Origin: JBBSHS01 sp038232515
Lineage (GTDB): Bacteria; Actinomycetota; Acidimicrobiia; Acidimicrobiales; JAUJNH01
Assembly (NCBI GenBank): GCA_038232515.1
Contig: JBBSHS010000007.1
Location: 1-53,766, forward strand
Length of the DNA: 53,766 nt
Reading direction: 5' to 3'
Shown here: positions 17,514 to 23,895 of the stretch, one piece after another
Position numbering within the stretch: the stretch's first letter is position 1
How the letters are laid out: each line of letters begins with the position of its first letter
Program-made: the position numbers and the translations under genes
Notes under the pieces: model-generated
What the model saw: only the letters and a program-made list of their open reading frames with translations
Told to the model about the DNA's origin: nothing
Databases searched by the model: none

Positions 17514-17794
17514 GAGTCGTCGTCTGCCTGGCCTCGGCCTTGCGGCCCCACGCCGGCGGTGACTCCCGCGTCCACCTCGACCTGCCCGGACCGGTCACGG
17601 TGGGAGCCGTCATCGACGCCGTGGCCGCGGCCCACCCCGCCGTCGGCCGCCGCATCCGGGACGAGGCCGGGACGCTGCGCCGGCACGTCAACGTCTTCGT
17701 CGGGCCTGACAACTTCCGCGACCTCGACGCCGAGGCCACGGTGGTGCCACCGTCGGTCGAGGTAACGGTGCTCCCCGCAGTTTCAGGCGGCTGA
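17486..17794 (+). CDS. MoaD/ThiS-like ubiquitin-fold protein
   Basis: About 95-102 residues with a beta-grasp pattern: LRVVVCLASALRP, then VHLDLPGPVTVGAVIDAVAA, HPAVGRRIRDEAG, HVNVFVGPDNFRDLD, VEVTVLPAVSGG. It ends exactly in Gly-Gly, the tail that MoaD and ThiS use as sulfur carriers. The start is unclear. GTG 17486 overlaps the propeller gene by 28 bases; an alternative is CTG 17510, straddling the propeller stop. No other molybdopterin biosynthesis gene follows on this strand. The fixed neighbour is the propeller, so a role with that protein is as likely as one in molybdenum cofactor synthesis. Confidence 0.75.
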   Translation: MPEGGGPALRVVVCLASALRPHAGGDSRVHLDLPGPVTVGAVIDAVAAAHPAVGRRIRDEAGTLRRHVNVFVGPDNFRDLDAEATVVPPSVEVTVLPAVSGG

Positions 17795-17817
17795 AGGACC
17801 ACCAATGACGCCGGGCT

Positions 17818-18822
17818 CTAACGGTTGTGGCCCATGAACATGACCTTCAGCTGCTCGTAGTGCTCGATGCAGCGGCCGGCGCCCAGCACCACGCATTCGA
17901 GGGGGGCGTCGACCAGGTGCACGGGCAGCTCCGTCTCCTGCTCGAGCCGTTTGTCCATGCCCCGCAGCATCCCACCCCCGCCGACCAGGTGGACGCCCTG
18001 GGTGATCAGGTCCTGGGCCAGGTCGGGTGGCGCCTGGCCGAGGCATTTCACCACCGAGGTGACGATGGCCGACACGTGTTCGTCGATGGCTTCGCGCACT
18101 TCCTCAGGCGACAGGATGACGGTCTTGGGCAGGCCGGTCATGAGGTCACGCCCGCGCACCTCGGCTTTCATCTCGTCGTCGGTCGGAAAGGCCGAGCCGA
18201 TGGCCATCTTGATCTCCTCCGCCGTGCGCTCACCGATGGCGATGCCGTACTCCCGGCGGACATAGGTCTGGATGGAGGCGTCGATGTCGAAGCTGCCGAC
18301 CCGGATGGCCTGCAGGGCGACGATGCCGCCGAGTGAGATGACCGCCGTCTCGGTGGTACCGCCGCCGACATCGACGACCATGTTGCCCAGCGGCTCGTTG
18401 ATGGGCAGCCCCGACCCGATGGCCGCAGCCATGGGCTGGGCGATGAGCTGGGCGTCCGCCGCGCCGGCGCGGCGGGCAGCCTCGACCACGGCCCGCCGCT
18501 CGACTTCGGTGATGGCGGACGGGACGCAGATGACCACCCGGGTGCGGTTGAAGCGGTTGACGCCGGACCGCCGGAGGAGAAGGCTGATCATGTTCTGGGT
18601 GATGTCGAAGTCGGTGATGGCGCCGCCCCTCAGCGGGCGCACGGCCACGATGTAGCCCGGGGTGCGGCCGATCATCTGCCAAGCTTCCTGACCCATGGCC
18701 AACACCGTCTGCGTCCGTTCGTTGAGAGCGATGACGGTCGGCTCGTTGAGCACGATGCCCCGTGCCCGGGCGTACACCAGCGTGTTGGCGGTACCGAGGT
18801 CGATGGCGAGGTCGCGTGCCAG
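17818..18822 (-). CDS. mreB: MreB-type actin-like cell-shape protein
   Basis: About 334 residues. The ATPase motifs are all present: LAIDLGTANTLVYARARGIV (phosphate 1), VVDVGGGTTETAVISLGGI (phosphate 2), and HLVGGGGMLRGMDKRLEQET (adenosine motif). MreB normally begins a few residues before IDLGTANT. The frame has no ATG, GTG or TTG there; the only candidate is CTG at 18822, preceded by AGGGG at a proper distance, overlapping the end of the upstream small gene. This gives the normal family length. MreB polymerises under the membrane and guides lateral wall growth. mreC, mreD and rodA are absent from the window. Confidence 0.9.
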   Translation of the reverse strand: MARDLAIDLGTANTLVYARARGIVLNEPTVIALNERTQTVLAMGQEAWQMIGRTPGYIVAVRPLRGGAITDFDITQNMISLLLRRSGVNRFNRTRVVICVPSAITEVERRAVVEAARRAGAADAQLIAQPMAAAIGSGLPINEPLGNMVVDVGGGTTETAVISLGGIVALQAIRVGSFDIDASIQTYVRREYGIAIGERTAEEIKMAIGSAFPTDDEMKAEVRGRDLMTGLPKTVILSPEEVREAIDEHVSAIVTSVVKCLGQAPPDLAQDLITQGVHLVGGGGMLRGMDKRLEQETELPVHLVDAPLECVVLGAGRCIEHYEQLKVMFMGHNR

Positions 18823-18830
18823 AACGGCCC

Positions 18831-19013
18831 CTATTCGCCCGGGCGGGGCCCGCTGGGCCGCCGTAGCTTGTCGGGGGAGAGGGCGTCGAGCTCGCGGCTG
18901 AACTCCAGTACGCTGGAGGACACCGACGTGGGCTTGCGCTCCCGGTACCACAGGACCAGGCAGACCACGACCACCACTGCCAACGGAACCACCAACCACA
19001 ACAGGACCGTCAC
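18831..19013 (-). CDS. Small single-span membrane protein
   Basis: A protein of 60 residues: a hydrophobic N-terminal span (LLWLVVPLAVVVVVCLVLWY), then RERKPTSVSSSVLEFSRELD and a Pro/Arg tail (LRRPSGPRPGE). Its ATG overlaps the stop of moaE by four bases, and its stop is nine bases before the MreB start, so the three genes are probably cotranslated. The segment VSSSVLEFSRELDAL is likely a cytoplasmic helix. I do not know the family; its position suggests a link with MreB at the membrane, which is inference. Confidence 0.7.
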   Translation of the reverse strand: MTVLLWLVVPLAVVVVVCLVLWYRERKPTSVSSSVLEFSRELDALSPDKLRRPSGPRPGE

Positions 19014-19504
19014 GGGTCAGCCCTGCGCACAGAGGCCGGCGAGACCAGGTCGTGGGCGGCCGTGCCCCAGCCGATGTCGCCGTCACCCCAGTGCTCCTGC
19101 TTCCATATGGGTGCGGTGGCCTTCACGGCGTCGATGCAGAACCGGGCGGCGGCGAAGGCCTGGGCCCGGTGCGGGGCACTGGCCACGACGCACACGGCCA
19201 CGTCGGTCACGGCCAGGTGACCGACGCGGTGCAGCACCGCCACCCGTCCGAGGCCGTCGAACCGGGTTCGGGCCTCGGCCACCACCGCCTGGATGCGGGC
19301 CAGGGCCGGGGGCTCGTAGGCCTCGTAGGTGAGGCCGGTGACGTCCTGGCGATCTTCGGCGTGGTCGCGCACGGTGCCACAGAAGACCACGACGCCTCCG
19401 CAAGACGGCAGCGTGGCCCACGCCAAGGCGTCGCCCACCGGCAGCGGCGAACTCGTGAGGGCAACCCAGTCGTCGGTGGCGGTTGGCGACGGCACGCTGG
19501 TCAT
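19010..19504 (-). CDS. moaE: Molybdopterin synthase catalytic subunit MoaE
   Basis: A protein of about 164 residues. GGVVVFCGTVRDHAED, TGLTYEAYEPPA, RVAVLHRVGHLAVTDVAV, SAPHRAQAFAAARFCID and KATAPIWKQEHW are the conserved MoaE blocks, with the active-site Lys in WKQE. It transfers sulfur from MoaD to precursor Z to make molybdopterin. Two starts are in frame, ATG 19504 and GTG 19522; the ATG has GGGG at a usable distance. It heads the chain moaE, small membrane protein, mreB, and does not lie next to a classical moaD. The only MoaD-like gene is on the opposite strand beyond mreB. Confidence 0.92.
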   Translation of the reverse strand: MTSVPSPTATDDWVALTSSPLPVGDALAWATLPSCGGVVVFCGTVRDHAEDRQDVTGLTYEAYEPPALARIQAVVAEARTRFDGLGRVAVLHRVGHLAVTDVAVCVVASAPHRAQAFAAARFCIDAVKATAPIWKQEHWGDGDIGWGTAAHDLVSPASVRRADP

Positions 19505-19584
19505 GGTAAAGCCCCGCGCCACGCAGGGTGGACCCGACTCCCAGTGGGAGGGGCGCGGCCTGGCCGAGGGGGTACCCGCCTATC

Positions 19585-20835
19585 GTGCTGGACGTGCAGG
19601 ACGGGCCCAGCGGGGGGAGCGACGAACGGCCCTTCGGCCCGGGAGACGACGACCTCGCATGCGGTCGGGTGCTTCCTCCTGACGACCGTTTGTGGCGCCA
19701 TCCCTCCGAGTTGGGAGCAGGGGCCGCCTTGTGCGACCCGACCCGGGCCGTCGCCTCCCGACCATCAGCGGTCCGGCCCCCACGCTGGTTGACCAGGCGG
19801 GCCCAACCGCTGCTGGTGGCGGCGCTCGTCGGTGCGCTGGCCACCAGCGCCGTGGTCCTCTTGACCGGTGGGTACGCCCGCAGGACCGTCACACGGGCCG
19901 TCGTCGAGCGCGAACGCGTCACCCAGGCATCGGCCCAGTTGGGTGCCACCGCACCGTTCGACGTCTCGAGCCTGGCGGCCCATGTCCGGCCGAGCCTTCT
20001 GCCCGTCATCGCCACGGGACCGAAGGGATTGGTGTACGGAAGCGCCGTGGTCCTGCGATCCGACGGTCGCCTCGTCACCAGCCGCCAAGTGGTGGCCGGC
20101 GCGTCGACGGTCACCGTCGCCCTCGCCAACGGGCCCGTCACCGCCCAACTGGTCGGTGACGACGCCGACACCGACATCGCCGTGCTGGCCCTGAAAGACG
20201 TCACCTTGGTGCCGGCCCCGATGGGCAACGCCGTCGGCCTGCAGGCGGGACGACCGGCCGTGACCGTGGCGGCCAGCCGGGACACGGGCGAGGCACCGAC
20301 CGTCACGGCCGGGGTGGTCAGCGGCGTGGGCCGCCATGCCGCAGTGGAGCCGGACATCGACCTCCTCGACCTCGTCCAGATCGACCGTCCGGTGGCACCC
20401 GAAACCGTCGGGGGCGCGTTGCTCGATGCTTCCGGCTCGGTCATCGGCCTGGTCTGCGGGGGCGATCATGGCGGCTTCGGCTACGCCGTGCCCATCGACA
20501 CCGTGCTCGATGTCGCCCGCCAGCTTCTTGACACCGGTCGGGTGGCCCACGCCTGGCTGGGGGTCGAGGGAGCGGACCTGGACTGGTCCACGTCCACCAG
20601 CATGAAGCTGACGGGCGGAGCCGTGGTGCGCCGGGTGGCCTCGGCCAGCCCGGCAGCCACGGCCGGGTTGACCGGCGGGGACGTGGTCACGGCCATCGAC
20701 GGCGTGCCGGTCACGTCCATGGCCGAGCTCACCGTAGCCTTGCGCCGTCACCATCCGGGGGACATCGTGCACCTTTCGGCCATGCACAACGGCCAGGCCC
20801 GCCCCCTCACCGCCACCCTGGCGCGGCGTCCGTAG
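19585..20835 (+). CDS. HtrA-like PDZ protein lacking catalytic His and Ser
   Basis: About 416 residues. An N-terminal cytoplasmic head carries the PPDDRLWRHPSELG motif, then come a membrane segment (LLVAALVGALATSAVVLL), a trypsin-like domain and a PDZ domain (GGAVVRRVASASPAATAGLT, VVTAIDGVPV). The fold follows HtrA, but where the protease has TNAHVV this has TSRQVVAG (Gln near residue 168 in place of His), and where it has GNSGGPL this has ETVGGALL (Val near 275 in place of Ser). The Asp is kept in DADTDIAVL. It is therefore probably not a protease but a binding or regulatory protein. GTG 19585 is chosen because of GAGGGGG upstream; GTG 19528 is also in frame. It is divergent from moaE. Confidence 0.85.
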   Translation: MLDVQDGPSGGSDERPFGPGDDDLACGRVLPPDDRLWRHPSELGAGAALCDPTRAVASRPSAVRPPRWLTRRAQPLLVAALVGALATSAVVLLTGGYARRTVTRAVVERERVTQASAQLGATAPFDVSSLAAHVRPSLLPVIATGPKGLVYGSAVVLRSDGRLVTSRQVVAGASTVTVALANGPVTAQLVGDDADTDIAVLALKDVTLVPAPMGNAVGLQAGRPAVTVAASRDTGEAPTVTAGVVSGVGRHAAVEPDIDLLDLVQIDRPVAPETVGGALLDASGSVIGLVCGGDHGGFGYAVPIDTVLDVARQLLDTGRVAHAWLGVEGADLDWSTSTSMKLTGGAVVRRVASASPAATAGLTGGDVVTAIDGVPVTSMAELTVALRRHHPGDIVHLSAMHNGQARPLTATLARRP

Positions 20836-20852
20836 CACCGGGGAGGGCCGGA

Positions 20853-21959
20853 TCAGCGTCGGCGGCGGGCCCGGACCACGAGCGCCATGACGGTGGCCAG
20901 TCCGCCGCCCACGAGCACGCCCGTCGCTCCCAGCACCAGCTCCTGGCGTCGCTGCGGGGTGAGGGTGGCCAGTGGCGAGGAGGTGGTCGTGGCCACCACC
21001 GCCTCTTCGTTGGAGTAGGCCGGCTCCCACCCCGCAGCCCGGAGCCGGTCGGACCCGACGACCCACGGGTGGGTGGCGTAGGCCGCTGCCGCCGGGGGGG
21101 TGGCGCCCACCCCCAACCGCCAGGCCCAGCCCCGCACGGGGCGGACCAGTCGAGCCGGGAGGGCGGGTCGGGGAAGAGCGCTACCGGCCAGAGCCGCCGC
21201 CTCGGCGTCGTCGATCCACCCATCGGGGGCCACGTTGTAGGTGCCGGACAGGCCCGCTGTCACGCAGGCAACCACTGCGGTGGCCACATCGTCGATGTGG
21301 ACGAACTGCACGGGCCGGGCCTCGCCCCGGGCGTAGACGCCCCGGGTGCCGCCGAAGGCCCGCATCAGGAAGGTCTCGTCCTCTGGGGCCACGACCATGG
21401 CCGGCCTCAGCACCGACGTTGACGCCGTGGGGTGGTCGTCTGCCCACTCGGCCACCATGCGCTCCGCCTCCGCCTGCTCGACCGCCCAGGCGAAACCCGG
21501 GTCCGGTCTCACGGGGGCGTCCTCCGGGAGCGGCACCGCGTTCTCCGGCCAGGCGCCGTAGACGACGGCGCTCGACAGGTGGACGAGCCGGGGAACGCCC
21601 GCCTGCCCGGCAGCCTCCAGAGTCGCCCTCAGGTCGGCCAACGCAGGCGACGGGGCCCGGCCGCGGGGCCCGCCCGGCTCGCCCGCCGGCCGGGCCGGCT
21701 CCGGTGGGGGAACCATGAAGGGCCCGGTTTCCCCGGCCAGGCTGAGCAGGATATCGACGCCGACCAGAGCGGCCTCCAGGTCGGGGCCTCCCACCGGGGC
21801 GTCGACCGTGGCCACACCCGGGACGTCGATCGAGCTGGCCCCTCCACCCACCGCCACCACCCGGTCGAGCCCACCGGCATGGGCCAGCAGCCGGACCACA
21901 CGCGTGGCCAGCGAGCCGCTCGCACCGGTAAGGCCGATCATCCGCACGAGACCTACCAT
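20853..21959 (-). CDS. Atypical SDR / NAD-dependent epimerase-like protein with C-terminal membrane segment
   Basis: About 368 residues. The N-terminus has the nucleotide-binding glycine motif (MIGLTGASGSLATRVV), then VDILLSLAGETG, RLVHLSSAVVYGAW, VLRPAMVVAPEDE, VQFVHIDDVATAVV and GTYNVAPDGW, all as in extended SDR epimerases. The catalytic Tyr-x-x-x-Lys is not visible: after VVYGAWP the helix reads FAWAVEQAEAERMV. A C-terminal hydrophobic stretch (LVLGATGVLVGGGLATVMAL) followed by RARRRR suggests membrane anchoring. It may bind a nucleotide-linked ligand without normal catalysis. The gene is convergent with the HtrA-like gene, 17 bases apart. Confidence 0.8.
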   Translation of the reverse strand: MVGLVRMIGLTGASGSLATRVVRLLAHAGGLDRVVAVGGGASSIDVPGVATVDAPVGGPDLEAALVGVDILLSLAGETGPFMVPPPEPARPAGEPGGPRGRAPSPALADLRATLEAAGQAGVPRLVHLSSAVVYGAWPENAVPLPEDAPVRPDPGFAWAVEQAEAERMVAEWADDHPTASTSVLRPAMVVAPEDETFLMRAFGGTRGVYARGEARPVQFVHIDDVATAVVACVTAGLSGTYNVAPDGWIDDAEAAALAGSALPRPALPARLVRPVRGWAWRLGVGATPPAAAAYATHPWVVGSDRLRAAGWEPAYSNEEAVVATTTSSPLATLTPQRRQELVLGATGVLVGGGLATVMALVVRARRRR

Positions 21960-22114
21960 GCTGGCATGCGCTCGGCCCATGGAAGCCCACCCTGCGCTGG
22001 AGCACCCGCCGATGCCGGCGCCGTATCGGTCGCCTTTGCGCCCCACACCGAAGCGGTCATCGGGGCCATGGGGCGGCAGACGGGAAGGCGCTCACCGAGG
22101 TGGATGGTGCACCA

Positions 22115-23287
22115 ATGAGCCTGCCCGGTCCATTCGGGGGTGGGGGGCCGTTCGGCTTCGACCTGAACGCGCTGGCCCGCCTGTTCAAGTCCGACGGTCC
22201 CGTCAACTGGGAGCTGGCCCGGCAGATGGCACCGTGGACGGCCACCGAGGGTGAGGCGGAGGCGAATGTCGAGCCTCTGCGTCGCATCCGCCTGGAAGAG
22301 CTGCTCCGGGTGGCAGAGCTGAACGTGGGAGCCGCCACCGGTTTGGAGGTCAGCATCACCGGCCGGCAGCTCCGGGCCGCGGCGGTGACCCGCACGCAAT
22401 GGGCGCTGCGCACCCTGGACGACTACAAGCCCGTTCTGGAACGGCTGGCGTCGTCCATGACGGTCATTCCATCCGACGCCGAAACGCAGGAAGCACCCGA
22501 TCCGCTCGGCCAGCTCCTCGGCAACCTGCCCCAGATCCTCGGGCCGATGATGCACGGAATGCAGGCTGGCACCCTCGTCGGCCAGCTGGCCAGCCGGGCC
22601 TTCGGGCAGTACGGGCTGCCCGTCCCCCGGCCGCCGAGCGACGACCTGATGGTGGTCGTCAGCACGGTCGATGCCTTCGCTCGCGACTGGAGCCTCTCGA
22701 CCGACGACGTCTCGCTGTGGGTGCTGCTGGAAGAGGTGGCCCACCATGCCGTCCTCGGGCTGCCCCATGTGCGGGAACGGCTGGAGAGCCTCCTGATGGA
22801 GTACGCCGGCAGCTTCGAGCCCGACCCCAAGAGCCTCCAGGAGAAGTTCGAGGGGCTCGACCCGATGGACCCGGCCTCGATGCAGGAGGCCTTCGCCGAT
22901 CCGGCGGCGTTGTTGGGGGCCCTGCAGACCGACGCCCAAAGGGCCCTCCTGCCCCGGCTGGAGGCCATTGTGGTGGCGTTGGAGGGCTGGGTCGACCACC
23001 TGATGGACGACGTCGGCCGTCGTCTGGTGGCCAGCCACAGCCAGCTGACAGAGGCGCTTCACCGGCGCCGGGTCGAAGAGACACCCGGCGATCGGTTCGT
23101 CGAGCGGATGTTCGGCCTCGAGCTCGGTGAGGCGCAGTACACCCGGGGACAGACGTTCGTGGCCGGCGTCGACGAGCGGGCCGGCGCCGCAGGGCTGGCG
23201 CGGTTGTGGGAATCCGAGCGGACCCTGCCCACACCGTCCGAGATCGAGGCCCCCGGGCTGTGGCTGGCCCGCCTCGAGTTCGAATAG
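22115..23287 (+). CDS. Zincin_2 (DUF2342) family protein with altered metal motif
   Basis: A protein of 390 residues. It matches the actinobacterial family annotated as zinc-dependent metalloprotease or F420-biosynthesis-associated: VNWELARQMAPW, LEELLRVAELNVGAATG, TRTQWALRTLDDYKPVLERL, LGPMMHGMQAGTLVGQLASR, ALEGWVDHLMDDVGRR, ERMFGLELGEAQYTRG. The motif expected to be HExxH reads EEVAHH (E206-H210), so the first metal ligand is Glu instead of His as far as I can align it. ATG 22115 has GAGGTGG about 11 bases upstream; GTG 22100 is also in frame. It is divergent from the SDR gene, with a 155-base gap that should hold both promoters. Confidence 0.85.
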   Translation: MSLPGPFGGGGPFGFDLNALARLFKSDGPVNWELARQMAPWTATEGEAEANVEPLRRIRLEELLRVAELNVGAATGLEVSITGRQLRAAAVTRTQWALRTLDDYKPVLERLASSMTVIPSDAETQEAPDPLGQLLGNLPQILGPMMHGMQAGTLVGQLASRAFGQYGLPVPRPPSDDLMVVVSTVDAFARDWSLSTDDVSLWVLLEEVAHHAVLGLPHVRERLESLLMEYAGSFEPDPKSLQEKFEGLDPMDPASMQEAFADPAALLGALQTDAQRALLPRLEAIVVALEGWVDHLMDDVGRRLVASHSQLTEALHRRRVEETPGDRFVERMFGLELGEAQYTRGQTFVAGVDERAGAAGLARLWESERTLPTPSEIEAPGLWLARLEFE

Positions 23288-23499
23288 GTCGGCGGCCGCC
23301 GAGCCTGTGCCCCTTTTCTCTGGCTCTCCTGACCCATCGTGTGGGCAGCCTTACCGGGAAGCGGCGACCCTTGACTGCCCCCACTGCGGTTCTGACTGCC
23401 GCGCACCACCTGCTCTAGTACCGGGCGGGTGTCGACGTCGTCTTCCAGGCCTGGCTGGATCGGGAGCGTGCGGTCGGGCTGTGGAGCACCCTCCTGCCG

Positions 23500-23895
23500 G
23501 TGTGGGGCGCCGGTGCGGTGGTCGGCTCGCCCGGATTGGAACCCTTTCTCGCTTTCAGCAACGGTGTCGCTCTTGCCGGCGGCCTGGTGCATTGCGGCGA
23601 GCGGCGGTGGGAGATGCGACATGGTCTGCCCGCTTGCTCTGTCGACCCCCACGGTGGTGGGACCACCACGTCGTGGTACGTGGTGGTGTCGCCCGACGGG
23701 TGGGAGCGGCCCGGGCTCCGCTCCACCGCAGGGGCGTGGCGGGTGCCGGATGAGCCGACGGAGGCCGCGTCGGCACCTGGTGCGATTACGTCGCTGTACG
23801 CCAGCTGTTCGCCTGACGCCGGTGGCCGTCAGCGGGTCGCGCCGTACCACGCCGACGGTGACACTTGGCCGTTCACCCCTCGCGCAACACGCTGA
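23500..23895 (+). CDS. Doubtful hypothetical protein in a poorly coding region
   Basis: The 585 bases between the Zincin_2 gene and the permease gene hold no recognisable gene. The best frame runs from about 23420 to TGA 23893 and contains VGLWSTLLPVWGAGAV, GLVHCGERRWEMRHGL, TSWYVVVSPDGWERPG and AITSLYASCSPDAGG, with GTG 23500 as one start. Third-position GC is lower than in the neighbours. It overlaps the permease stop by 23 bases, tail to tail. It may be a decayed or horizontally acquired gene. Confidence 0.3.
   Translation: MWGAGAVVGSPGLEPFLAFSNGVALAGGLVHCGERRWEMRHGLPACSVDPHGGGTTTSWYVVVSPDGWERPGLRSTAGAWRVPDEPTEAASAPGAITSLYASCSPDAGGRQRVAPYHADGDTWPFTPRATR
23653..23687. other. Pair of mutually exclusive hairpins
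   Basis: GGTGGT (23653-23658) can pair with ACCACC (23662-23667), while the overlapping ACCACCACGT (23662-23671) can pair perfectly over 10 bp with ACGTGGTGGT (23678-23687) around a 6-base loop. The middle arm is shared, so only one stem can form at a time. Confidence 0.55.

Noticed and set aside
17486..19504. MoaD-like and MoaE genes as one molybdopterin synthase operon
   Set aside because: They are on opposite strands with mreB between them, and the MoaD-like gene is tied to the propeller gene instead.
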